DNA from: Candidatus Solincola daggyaiensis
Lineage (GTDB): Bacteria; Actinomycetota; Geothermincolia; Geothermincolales; RBG-13-55-18
Reading direction: 5' to 3'
Assembly (NCBI GenBank): GCA_015711825.1
Contig: JACVJD010000028.1
Span: forward strand, 1-33,736
Length of the DNA stretch: 33,736 bases
The notes beneath the pieces are model-generated. The model saw only the letters and a program-made list of their open reading frames with translations, did not search any database and was not told the DNA's origin. Position numbers and translations under genes: made by a program. Shown in pieces: positions 23,982 to 31,704 of the stretch (the first letter of the stretch is position 1; each line of letters begins with the position of its first letter).

Positions 23982-24161
23982 TCATCCCAGGGCGCCCATC
24001 AGTTGCTGGAAGATCTTGTTAAAGAAGCTCTTGATCACGTCGGTGCCGCCTGCCCAGGCGATCAAGGCTCCCGCCACCGCGGCCGCCCCCAGTATCACCA
24101 GGGCGTATTCGGCGGTTGTCTGCGCGCTGTCATCCCGCACCAGCTCCAAGACCTGTCGCAT
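23982..24161 (-). CDS. flp: Flp-type pilin subunit
   Basis: This 59-residue pilin begins MRQVLELVRDDSAQTTAEYALVIL and continues as one hydrophobic helix through GAAAVAGALIAWAGG, ending in DVIKSFFNKIFQQLMG. The Ala-Glu-Tyr (Glu18-Tyr19) at the head of the helix is the Flp/TadE signature. The prepilin peptidase would cut a few residues before it, perhaps after Ala13 or Ser12, although the usual Gly is absent. An AGGAGGTGACGCGCG site precedes the ATG, the strongest ribosome binding site in the cluster, as expected for a major subunit. It lies between tadC and the peptidase gene. Confidence 0.88.
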   Translation of the reverse strand: MRQVLELVRDDSAQTTAEYALVILGAAAVAGALIAWAGGTDVIKSFFNKIFQQLMGALG

Positions 24162-24254
24162 CGCGCGTCACCTCCTTTCGCACCTCGTCCGTCGTCGTCA
24201 AGCCGTTGCGCAAGAAAAGATCGTCGCATGTCCGCTTATCCCGAGCGGGCTTTT

Positions 24255-25112
24255 CTACATGGCGTTTCCCAGGATGATCCCGCCGACGGTCAACAACATG
24301 AAGGAGGGCAGGATCATGAACACGAGCGGGAAGAGGATGTAGATGGATATCCTGGCCGCGCGCACCCTTTCGCGCTCCCGCCTGGCGTTTCTGAACTCCA
24401 CCGCCAGCTCCTCCAAGATATCGGCAATGGGGGCGCCGCCCTCATCCGCCCTAAGCAGGGTGCGGCAGAAGCGGCGCATCTCGCTGCCGGGATGAGAGGC
24501 GGCTCGGCGCAGGGCTTCCGAGACGCTTTCCCCCAGCTTTATGCGCTCCACGATCCTTTGCATCGCCGCGCGTGTAGAGGGGTGGCCGCAAGCCCGCAAA
24601 GCATGTTCCAGGGCGGCATGGAGGCCCTCGCCCGCGAAGCAGAGTACAGCCATGAGATCGACCATCTCGGGAAGGTCGTTGGCCAGCTCCTCCCTGCGCC
24701 TGCGCGCTTGCCGCTTGAGGACCAACACCGGCGCGTGATATGCGGCCGCGGAGAGGAGGGGGCAGAGAAGAAGACATGCGGAGCCCAGGGGAAGCGCAAG
24801 AACCACGCAGGCCAGGGTCAAGGCGAGGCGGAGTCCCCTCAGAAAAGAAGGAGTCCAGGCGCTTCCCGATTCTTCAAGCAAATCCGCGGCACCGCCTCCC
24901 GCCTTTTCCGGGAACGCTTCGCCCAATAGCGTGATGGCCCGCCGCGCAGAAGAGAGCAATCCGTGTCGGGAGCGCGTTTTCTCCCTATCATCCTCGCCTT
25001 CTTCGATCCCCAGCAAGGTCAGGGCCTTGAAACGCCTACGGAGACCCTGAAGAAAGTGAAGGCATAGCGACAGCACCGAAAACGCCGCAAGAGCCGTTAT
25101 GAAAAACTCCAT
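24255..25112 (-). CDS. tadC: TadC, Tad pilus inner-membrane platform protein
   Basis: This 285-residue type II secretion F-domain protein has N-terminal and central helices (about 1-20, 95-125) and a C-terminal pair (about 245-283). The cytoplasmic T2SF domain shows LANDLPEMVDLMAVLCFAGEGLHAALEHA and LGESVSEALRRAASHPGSEMRRFCRTLLRADEGGAPIADILEELA. TadC forms with TadB the membrane platform on which TadA works. The ATG directly follows the tadB TAG stop, so translation is coupled. Confidence 0.9.
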   Translation of the reverse strand: MEFFITALAAFSVLSLCLHFLQGLRRRFKALTLLGIEEGEDDREKTRSRHGLLSSARRAITLLGEAFPEKAGGGAADLLEESGSAWTPSFLRGLRLALTLACVVLALPLGSACLLLCPLLSAAAYHAPVLVLKRQARRRREELANDLPEMVDLMAVLCFAGEGLHAALEHALRACGHPSTRAAMQRIVERIKLGESVSEALRRAASHPGSEMRRFCRTLLRADEGGAPIADILEELAVEFRNARRERERVRAARISIYILFPLVFMILPSFMLLTVGGIILGNAM

Positions 25113-25976
25113 CTACACCCCCTGGTTGACCATTTTGCGGATAATCAGGAAAGCCCCTGCGTTGAGTGCCACCGCCACCGCCGCCATGAGGTTCCCGGCT
25201 GGGGTAGAGAGCAACGGGCGCAGGGAGCGAGGATTGAGCACCCCCTGCAGAGCCACGAAAGCGAGGGGCAGCGAGGCGACGAGGTAGCCTGAAGCGCGGC
25301 TTTGCGAGGTGAGCATGCGCGTCTCCCTTTTCACCTCCAAACCTTCTTGCACCCGCCCGCGCAGGCGGTCGAGGATGCGGGGAAGGTCTCCCCCCTTGCC
25401 GTGCAGCAGGGCGAGTATGGTGAAGGACAGGCGGAGGGACGGGGAGGGAGCGCGCTCGGCGGCGCGCGCGAGCGATTCCTCCAATCCCGCGCCCAAGCCG
25501 ACGTCTCGCACCACCAGCGTCACCTCCGCGGCGATCTCCGACCCCACGTCTTCGCGGCTCGTTTCCAAGGCCTGCAGGAGCGATAAACCCGAACGCAGCG
25601 ACTGGTTGAGGGAGTCTATCAATTCCAGTGTCTGCTCCTCTAAGGCCATGAGCGACCTGGCGCTCTTACGGCTTTTCGCGAGGCGGCGGGCGGCCGCGTA
25701 CGCGGGCCACGAAGAGGCGGCGAGAAAGGGATTGTGGGTGATCAGCAATATCATCGCTGACGCAGAGACCAGCAACGCCGCCCTCCCGCGCCGCGAACCG
25801 GATATAGAGGCCAGGCGCCGGAAGTGGGTGCGCAGAGAGCTCAAAGAGAGCCTGGCGGGTTCTCCTCCGCCGAAAAGGAGTCCTCGCGCCCTCTCTTTCC
25901 TGCGGGCTTTACGCCACATGCAGAGAGCGACGACGGCCACGGCTGAAAGGGAGAAGGAGATGATAAGGCCGCTCAT
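25113..25976 (-). CDS. tadB: TadB, Tad pilus inner-membrane platform protein
   Basis: This 287-residue paralogue of TadC has membrane helices near residues 3-20, 65-95 and 240-283, and a cytoplasmic T2SF domain with LELIDSLNQSLRSGLSLLQALETS and LSFTILALLHGKGGDLPRILDRLRGRVQEGLEVKRE. The ATG overlaps the stop of tadA by four bases. Order and coupling tadA-tadB-tadC are the standard Tad arrangement. Confidence 0.9.
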   Translation of the reverse strand: MSGLIISFSLSAVAVVALCMWRKARRKERARGLLFGGGEPARLSLSSLRTHFRRLASISGSRRGRAALLVSASAMILLITHNPFLAASSWPAYAAARRLAKSRKSARSLMALEEQTLELIDSLNQSLRSGLSLLQALETSREDVGSEIAAEVTLVVRDVGLGAGLEESLARAAERAPSPSLRLSFTILALLHGKGGDLPRILDRLRGRVQEGLEVKRETRMLTSQSRASGYLVASLPLAFVALQGVLNPRSLRPLLSTPAGNLMAAVAVALNAGAFLIIRKMVNQGV

Positions 25977-27343
25977 GGGCGCGGCGCCACCTCCTCCACT
26001 TGCGCCTCGAAACGCGGTGGCGAGGCGGATTCCGTGATCCAGGGCCTGCTGCGGCGCGCGGTTGGCCGCTCCACGCCGCTTTCACCTTGACAATGCTCAA
26101 CGGCGGGAAGCGCGGGAGGGGATGGGGGCCATGCGTCGACCCGCCGTCCGCCGTCTCTTTGTCTCCCGCGCGCTTGCACCAGGTTCGTTTCCGGTCCGCC
26201 TTCGGCATCGGCAGCGGCGAAGACGCGGCGTAAGCAGGGCCGTGAACGGTGGTCGCGATCCATATACGCGACCTCCACCACACGCCGTTCCCCCGCGGCG
26301 CCGCGCTCCATGTGCACCATAACCTCCACGGCCTGGGCGATCTGCTCCCTGACCGCATGCGCGGGCAGGCCTACCCCTGCGGTAAGGGCCATGGTCTCCA
26401 GCCTCGAGAGCGCATCCACGGGGGAGTTGGCGTGAACGGTGGTCAGAGATCCGCGGTGGCCGGTGTTGAGAGCTTGCAAGAGGTCGAGCGCCTCGGCTCC
26501 GCGGACCTCCCCGATGATGATGCGGTCAGGCCGCATGCGCAGGGCGTTGCGAAGAAGGTCCCGCAGCGTGACCTCCCCCTTACCCTCGAGGTTGGGAGGC
26601 CGCGTTTCCAGGGGGATGACATGTGGTTGCTGCAGTCGCAGCTCGGCCGCGTCCTCCAGGGTGATGACGCGTTCATCGCGGCCTATGCGGGAAGAGAGGG
26701 CGTTGAGAAGGGTGGTCTTGCCCGTGCCGGTTCCTCCCGAGATGACCACGTTTTTCCGCTCCTCCACTGCCCGGGACAAGAACTCCGCCTGCTCAAAGGT
26801 CATAGCGCCGGTATCCACCAGTTCCTCCATGGTGAAGGGTCGGCGGCGGAACTTGCGTATGGTCAGCACGGGGCCCAGTAGCGACAGGGGAGGAAGCACC
26901 ACGTTCACCCGGGAACCGTCGGGTAGGCGGGCGTCGACGTACGGGGAGGCCTCGTCCACGTGCAGGCCAAGCGGCCCGATGATGCGGTCGATAATGCGGT
27001 AAACCTCCTGTTCCCCTTCCAGGATCACCTCCGAGGGTTGGATGCGCCCATCCCTTTCCACATATACGCACCGGGGCCCGTTGACCATGATCTCGGTGAT
27101 GGACTCGTCGCGCATGAGGGGCTCAAGGGGCCCGAGGCCCAGGACGTCGTCGATGAGCCGGGCAAGGAGGGCCTGCATCTCGGCTGCTTCGAGCACCAGC
27201 CCTTCCTCCCACGCCGCCTCGCGCGCCGCGCGCAACAATGCCTTCCTCAAGCCGTTGCTGCCATGATGGGAAAGAGGGGACAAATCGCCCGTGGGAAGCC
27301 GTTCCTTTACCCTCTCTTTCAACAAGGAATACATCTCTCTCAT
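25973..27343 (-). CDS. tadA: TadA/CpaF secretion ATPase of the Tad pilus
   Basis: This GspE/VirB11-type ATPase powers pilus assembly. From the ATG at 27343 it has 456 residues. The N-terminal domain includes LGLGPLEPLMRDESITEIMVNGP (68-90). Walker A ISGGTGTGKTT is at 201-211. The Asp box (VITLEDAAELRLQQPHVIPLETR), Walker B (RIIIGEVRGAEALDLLQALNTGH) and HRGSLTTVHANSPVDAL follow. An ATG two codons earlier is possible. GGGGGGAT serves as ribosome binding site for the chosen start. The final 80 residues or so are Pro/Arg/Gly-rich and non-conserved in appearance. It is preceded by a 306-bp gap after cpaE. Confidence 0.92.
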   Translation of the reverse strand: MREMYSLLKERVKERLPTGDLSPLSHHGSNGLRKALLRAAREAAWEEGLVLEAAEMQALLARLIDDVLGLGPLEPLMRDESITEIMVNGPRCVYVERDGRIQPSEVILEGEQEVYRIIDRIIGPLGLHVDEASPYVDARLPDGSRVNVVLPPLSLLGPVLTIRKFRRRPFTMEELVDTGAMTFEQAEFLSRAVEERKNVVISGGTGTGKTTLLNALSSRIGRDERVITLEDAAELRLQQPHVIPLETRPPNLEGKGEVTLRDLLRNALRMRPDRIIIGEVRGAEALDLLQALNTGHRGSLTTVHANSPVDALSRLETMALTAGVGLPAHAVREQIAQAVEVMVHMERGAAGERRVVEVAYMDRDHRSRPCLRRVFAAADAEGGPETNLVQARGRQRDGGRRVDAWPPSPPALPAVEHCQGESGVERPTARRSRPWITESASPPRFEAQVEEVAPRP

Positions 27344-27649
27344 ATCCATCCCCCCGGAACACTCATCGGACAAATATCCTCGCGTGGAACAAAAGCACGC
27401 CACCTATTGCCATCTCGCGGGGATCTTTCTGTCTCGGGAGTCTCCCGTATCTCCGTCCCCCGCATTGCTTAGTTGCTCGATGGCTTCGTTTAAACGGTCC
27501 CTTTACGCCGGTCGGTGAACAGTGGTTACCCGTTCCGCTGCAGCATGTTCTCAAGGGCTTCGTTTCAAAACGGTCGCCTTTCACGGCCTGGGCCTCGGGG
27601 ACATGCGCGGGGTTCCCGTATCGCTTTGCGCGGTATCGCCCATGGGCGT
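27344..27649. other. cpaE-tadA gap with an imperfect direct repeat
   Basis: GGCTTCGTTTAAACGGTC (27482) and GGCTTCGTTTCAAAACGGTC (27556) recur 74 bases apart. Each is centred on a CGTTT/AAACG inverted repeat, and both continue into CCTTTACG or CGCCTTTCACG. On the minus strand these could fold into small hairpins in the tad mRNA. A 96-codon minus-strand frame (27653-27363) fits the gap and overlaps the cpaE stop, but its basic, repetitive product and irregular codon use argue against a protein. Confidence 0.45.
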
Positions 27650-28930
27650 TCACCCCATGTTGAAAAAGTCCGTTCTACCCGGTATTTCCTTATCGCCCCC
27701 GGTCCTGGCTCCAAGCTTGTTTTTTCGCCGCCTGCCGAGCATTCCCAAGCGCGCATGGATGCCTGCTCCGCTTGAAGCCGGCGGGGCAAGTCCCAAGGTG
27801 CAGGCAAGGGAAACGGCGGCCCTCCCCACCTCCGATTCGGGGCGAGGCAGCTCTCCGAGTTCGCGGAAATCGAGGCCGGAGCGCATGTCGTCGGGGAAGA
27901 CAGCGGCTATCTGCAAGCCGGTGGCGCGACCCAGTTCCTCTATGCCCAGGGTGTGATTGCCGCCGTTTCGATTGACCAGCAACCGCATGCGTGACGCCTC
28001 CATGCCGATACGACGCATGAACTCGGCGGCATCCCTCGCGCACGCCGCGGAAAGGACGTCGGGGAGGGTAACCAGCATGACCTGGGGTAGTAAAGGCACG
28101 GTAAGAGATAGCTCCCCACCCCAGGGACTCTGCAGGTCTACGACCACTAGGTCGAAAAGAAAAAGCAGGTTGCGAAGGAGCGGCATTATGCTGCGGGTCA
28201 TATTGGAAGCGTCCTTATCATAGCCGCGTCCCGAAGGAAGGAGGTAAAAGCCGGAGGGATGCTTATAAAGAGATATACGCAGGAGGTCCCAGGATATGTC
28301 CTCCGCCAGAGGCGCCAGTTCTGCAAATGTCTTTCCATCAAGTGAAGGTTTAATATTTGACAATTGAGACCGGAACCCCCCCATCTCCATAAGCAGCACC
28401 CTTTTATCCATTGCTGCGGCAGCAGCGAAAGAGCAGGATATAAAGGTATTTCCAACTCCACCTTTACAGCCCGTGAAGATAAGGAAATCTGTTTGAGAGA
28501 CTCTTGATGTCCTTTGCCTAGGGGAACTGAATACCGCATTATTATAAACATCTACTTTAGCTTTAATATATTGATAGACGCCGTCTATTTCCCGCGTTTC
28601 CCTCTCCAGGGCCCCACCTACTCGCAGGGGAAGATGCATGATCCTCACCAACTCAACCCCATCGGCCCCTTCCCCTTCACTCAGCAGCATCAAAGTGACG
28701 GGCGAGCTTAAGAGCGGGGACGACCCCTCGGGTATTCCCTCATGAACCATCTCCTCAAGGAGATAAGGGGAGGCGATGAGGAGAGGGGGTTTGAAGCGGG
28801 ACAATAGCCTGAGCAGGTCGGGAACGGAGCGTGCGACTCCGCATATATCCATGGACGGGTGTGCCTCCATGGAGGAGATTATGTCCGGAAAATCCTCGCC
28901 CGCACTTAAGGCCACCGCCGTCGTGATCAT
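27650..28930 (-). CDS. tadZ: CpaE/TadZ-like pilus localisation protein
   Basis: This 426-residue protein has an atypical receiver-like N-terminal domain (about 1-110), a linker, and a ParA/MinD-type ATPase domain (about 148-390). The P-loop at 156-163 is KGGVGNTF: the signature Lys is kept, but the usual GKT Lys is Asn. P-loop variation is known in the CpaE/TadZ family and suggests altered ATP hydrolysis. LFDLVVVDLQSP is the Walker B strand. TadZ marks the polar site of Tad pilus assembly. The ATG has an ideal AGGAGGTGATGACGCG site. The linker and P-loop region is coded by AT-rich DNA unlike the rest. It is first in the tad cluster. Confidence 0.85.
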   Translation of the reverse strand: MITTAVALSAGEDFPDIISSMEAHPSMDICGVARSVPDLLRLLSRFKPPLLIASPYLLEEMVHEGIPEGSSPLLSSPVTLMLLSEGEGADGVELVRIMHLPLRVGGALERETREIDGVYQYIKAKVDVYNNAVFSSPRQRTSRVSQTDFLIFTGCKGGVGNTFISCSFAAAAAMDKRVLLMEMGGFRSQLSNIKPSLDGKTFAELAPLAEDISWDLLRISLYKHPSGFYLLPSGRGYDKDASNMTRSIMPLLRNLLFLFDLVVVDLQSPWGGELSLTVPLLPQVMLVTLPDVLSAACARDAAEFMRRIGMEASRMRLLVNRNGGNHTLGIEELGRATGLQIAAVFPDDMRSGLDFRELGELPRPESEVGRAAVSLACTLGLAPPASSGAGIHARLGMLGRRRKNKLGARTGGDKEIPGRTDFFNMG

Positions 28931-28953
28931 CGCGTCATCACCTCCTATTGATA

Positions 28954-28982
28954 AACATATTATATTATATATAGTTTGTCAA
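28954..28982 (-). promoter_or_regulatory. Promoter of the tad pilus cluster
   Basis: On the minus strand TTGACA (28982-28977) is followed 17 bases later by TATGTT (28959-28954). The spacer is an AT-rich run that contains TATAAT. Transcription would start near 28947, right before the AGGAGG of cpaE. This AT island stands out in GC-rich surroundings. Confidence 0.65.
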
Positions 28983-29067
28983 ATTTAATATGTTAATCAT
29001 ATGCATGGAGGAACTCGAGGTGGCCAAACTGCGTCATGTCATTTAGTCCGTGTGGCGAGTGGGCGGG

Positions 29068-29095
29068 CGGGCATATCCGCTTGCCGGACTGCCCG
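29068..29095. other. Two-tier hairpin between the divergent tad and lipoprotein genes
   Basis: CGGGCA (29068-29073) pairs with TGCCCG (29090-29095) and inner TCCG with CGGA around a five-base loop. It lies just upstream of the candidate lipoprotein promoter. It could be a regulator site or a terminator of a short plus-strand transcript. Confidence 0.4.
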
Positions 29096-29097
29096 GT

Positions 29098-29126
29098 TTG
29101 AAATGATGCGGTCTTAATGATATCGT
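29098..29126 (+). promoter_or_regulatory. Candidate promoter of the first lipoprotein gene
   Basis: TTGAAA (29098-29103) lies 17 bases before TATCGT (29121-29126). The transcript would start near 29133, giving a leader of about 80 bases. The -10 is imperfect. A TTGTCA at 28976, overlapping the tad -35 on the other strand, is a second candidate. Confidence 0.35.
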
Positions 29127-29211
29127 CGCTGTGATGAAGAAGGCGCAGGTCATCAAAGCGATACCCGGCGCGAGAAGAGGTGCGAAGGGAAACGAGGTGA
29201 AAGAGAGGATT

Positions 29212-29961
29212 ATGCGCAGGAAGCGCGCCTTGCGACGGTCGGCCGTGCCCTCGTCGTTTTTACTGCTTGCGTTGGCCTCGATTACCTTGGTTGCCTTGGG
29301 GTGCGGTGGCCAGGGCAAGGCGGTGGAAAACGCCGGCGAGATGACCATAGAGGAGCTGTGGGCCAGAGCGCAGGAGGCCGATTCGGAGATCCGGTCCTGG
29401 CACATGGAGATCGCCAGCTATTACGAGAACACGCAGTACGGAAGCGGCCAGATACAGAGCATCATCATGGAAGTGAGCGGCGACGACGTGCACGAGCAGG
29501 ATCTGCTTCTGGGCCAGGTCTACTCCGAGTACATGCGCGTGGGGGGAAGGCAGTACAACAAGAACATGGCCAACGGAGCATGGGAAGAAGTGCCTGCCGA
29601 GGCCGGATCGAACTCGGCAAAGGAATATTCCTCCCAGTTCCTGGAACTACCTTCGCTGGCGGAGTCCCAAGCGCATCTGGGCCAGGAGGAGGTCGGGGGC
29701 TCGAAGGCGGAGCACTTCCGTTTCACCCTCGCTCCCGAGGCGGTAAAGGCCATGTTCGCCGGCCGCCCATCCTTCGATTTCAGCCAGAACAAGGGCGGGG
29801 AGGTGGAGGTGTGGATCGACAGCGACGAGTTCTACCTCCTGCGCTACGAGATAATCATCCGCAACGTCATCATCCCGGAGAAGATCGGCAACGGCGATAT
29901 AAGGTTCGTGGTGAATATCAGCCGTGTCAACGAGACCATAGAGATCAATCCGCCCATCTGA
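29212..29961 (+). CDS. Lipoprotein, LppX/LolA-like (copy 1)
   Basis: This 249-residue exported protein has a basic N-terminus (MRRKRALRRS), a hydrophobic signal and a lipobox ending in GC (LVALGCGG). The mature part shows IEELWARAQEADSEIRSWHMEIASYYEN, then a series of beta-strands with VGGRQYNKN, GGEVEVWIDSDEFYLLRYE and a final INPPI. This half-barrel pattern resembles LppX/LprG (PF07161) and LolA-type lipid-binding lipoproteins of actinobacteria (inference from layout). The ATG at 29212 follows GAGAGG. An upstream GTG at 29197 is possible. The third gene along, at 31705, is a clear paralogue. Confidence 0.8.
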   Translation: MRRKRALRRSAVPSSFLLLALASITLVALGCGGQGKAVENAGEMTIEELWARAQEADSEIRSWHMEIASYYENTQYGSGQIQSIIMEVSGDDVHEQDLLLGQVYSEYMRVGGRQYNKNMANGAWEEVPAEAGSNSAKEYSSQFLELPSLAESQAHLGQEEVGGSKAEHFRFTLAPEAVKAMFAGRPSFDFSQNKGGEVEVWIDSDEFYLLRYEIIIRNVIIPEKIGNGDIRFVVNISRVNETIEINPPI

Positions 29962-30156
29962 AAGCGCGCTTCACGCGCATCGTGGTCACGCACGACGGGA
30001 TGGCCGAAAGGGTAAACGCCGGCGATGGCAAAGATGACTTTCATGGAAGACGGCATACGTAAAGATTTTACCGCTTATGGTAATACATCCCTGAATAGCC
30101 TCAAGGCGTTCAACCCTCCCACGCGGGCGTCCTTACCACCCGGAGGTTGAGGCCCC

Positions 30157-31305
30157 GTGGCTGCCCGGCGTTCCCTCATCATGGTGGCTGCGGGAGCGGC
30201 TTGCGTTATCGCTCTCGCCGTGATTTTGACGGTATGGCTGCATTCCCCAGGCGGGCGCATCGCGATAGGAGAAGGGGACTGGCCCATGCCGGGGGGAGGC
30301 CCCGCCCACCTCTCCTATCTTCCCCTGGCTCCCGGAGGCCAGTTGAAGGAACGGTGGAGCACCAGGCTGGAGAGCGAACCCGTCGGCCCCCCAGCGATGG
30401 CGGCGGGGCGGGCCTACGTCGCTTGTGAAGACGGATATCTTTATTGCCTGGACCTGGAAACGGGGCGCCCTTTCTGGAGACATGACGCGGGAGCGAGCAT
30501 AACCTCCATGCCCGCGGTTTATGACCGGGGAATACTATTGGCCACCTCGGACGGCAGGGTCCGGAGCCTTTCGCCCGGTGGAGAGCTTGCATGGGAGGCG
30601 GAGGTCGGCGGCTCCGTATCCTCGACCCCCATCCCGGACGGGGGAAAGGTGTTTTTCGGGTCCGCGGACGGTTACCTCTACTGCCTCGACGCGGCAAGCG
30701 GCGAGATGCGCTGGTCCTTCCGTGCCGAGGGTCCGGTTGAGGTATCGCCCTGCCTGTACCAAGGGCAGGTTTTCGGGGTCTCGTACGAGGGCGATCTTTT
30801 TGCCCTGGATGCGGTCACCGGTCGCCTGGTATGGACCTTCCAGTCGCACGCCATACCCGTGACCTGTCCCGTCGCGGACGAGGGAAGGGTCTTTATCGCC
30901 GCCGAGCTCGAGGCCTACTGCCTTGACGCCCAGAGCGGGAAGCTCCTATGGAAGTACGCAACCGGGCCCACAGTGATATCAAACCTGGCGCTGAGAGGAA
31001 CTCAGTTGACCATGGTGATCGGTGGCGAGGGGTTGGTATCGAGCACGCTCGCCCTGGATGCCAGGACGGGGGACAGGATGTGGAGCGTCGCCTCCGGCGA
31101 AACCTCATCCCATACTCTGCTCTACGCCTCCAATAAGGATGTTTATCTCTGCGCCAGAGATCAACTCATGGCGCTATCCGCAGAATCGGGTGTCCCAAGC
31201 TTTGAGGTCGAGTTGCCGGATGCCATACCGCATACCCTGGCTATGACGGAGGAACTGGTTCTGGTCGGGACTGGAAACCGCAAGGTCTATTGCTACGCGG
31301 AGTAG
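30157..31305 (+). CDS. Membrane-anchored PQQ-type beta-propeller protein
   Basis: This 382-residue protein has an N-terminal anchor (about 7-28, LIMVAAGAACVIALAVILTVWL) and then repeated propeller blades, each carrying a variant of the YCLD-x2-TG-x3-W signature: GYLYCLDLETGRPFW, GYLYCLDAASGEMRW, GDLFALDAVTGRLVW, AYCLDAQSGKLLW and LALDARTGDRMW. Such PQQ-like/BamB-like proteins act as interaction platforms outside the membrane, and most bind no PQQ. The start is GTG after CCCGGAGGTTGAGGCCCC. It sits between two paralogous lipoproteins on the same strand, with gaps of 195 and 399 bases. Confidence 0.85.
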   Translation: MAARRSLIMVAAGAACVIALAVILTVWLHSPGGRIAIGEGDWPMPGGGPAHLSYLPLAPGGQLKERWSTRLESEPVGPPAMAAGRAYVACEDGYLYCLDLETGRPFWRHDAGASITSMPAVYDRGILLATSDGRVRSLSPGGELAWEAEVGGSVSSTPIPDGGKVFFGSADGYLYCLDAASGEMRWSFRAEGPVEVSPCLYQGQVFGVSYEGDLFALDAVTGRLVWTFQSHAIPVTCPVADEGRVFIAAELEAYCLDAQSGKLLWKYATGPTVISNLALRGTQLTMVIGGEGLVSSTLALDARTGDRMWSVASGETSSHTLLYASNKDVYLCARDQLMALSAESGVPSFEVELPDAIPHTLAMTEELVLVGTGNRKVYCYAE

Positions 31306-31704
31306 AATACTCATCCTGAAAGGCTTTTCCACGGCGTCAACAACGTGGCACCTCCCAGCTGAGAGGCATGGTGGGGAGTCGAGGAGACGCCAGGTCGCGG
31401 GCGCGAAAGTGCATGATGGGAGTGGCGGAACGGCGCAGCATGTTTACGGCTTGATGCCGAAGAGCAATCGCCCAGGTCCCACCGGGCCACGGTTCATGTC
31501 TATCCAGGCGAGGCGGGAGGGAGCGAGGACGAAGGATCGCATGGCATAAGAACCGCGTGTGGCGGGCTGGGTGGCCGGCCGACGGGGAAAGGCCTTTTTG
31601 CGGCAAAGGGTAAAGCCGGGAAGCAGGCCGCCGATAAGGGAAAAGAAAAACCTGGAGTGAAAGCGGTAAAGAGGATGAAAAAGAAAGACGAAGGGGTGAG
31701 GTTG
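31306..31704. other. 399-bp intergenic region with possible degraded coding remnants
   Basis: On the minus strand a 32-codon frame (start near 31542, product starting MRSFVLAPSRLAWIDMN) and, after a frame change, a second frame with MLRRSATPIMHF and RARDLASPRLPTMPLSW have GC-rich third positions like real genes. They may be two pieces of a decayed gene or repeat. I cannot identify it. The promoter for the second lipoprotein should also be here but none is clear. Confidence 0.3.

Noticed and set aside
27363-27653. A 96-codon minus-strand frame filling the cpaE-tadA gap
   Set aside because: It overlaps the cpaE stop neatly, but codon use is irregular and the product is basic and repetitive. 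The underlying DNA repeats explain it better.
29005-29046. A 13-codon plus-strand frame near the divergent tad promoter, possible leader peptide
   Set aside because: It is too short, its start lies inside the AT island, and there is no attenuator-type run of special codons.
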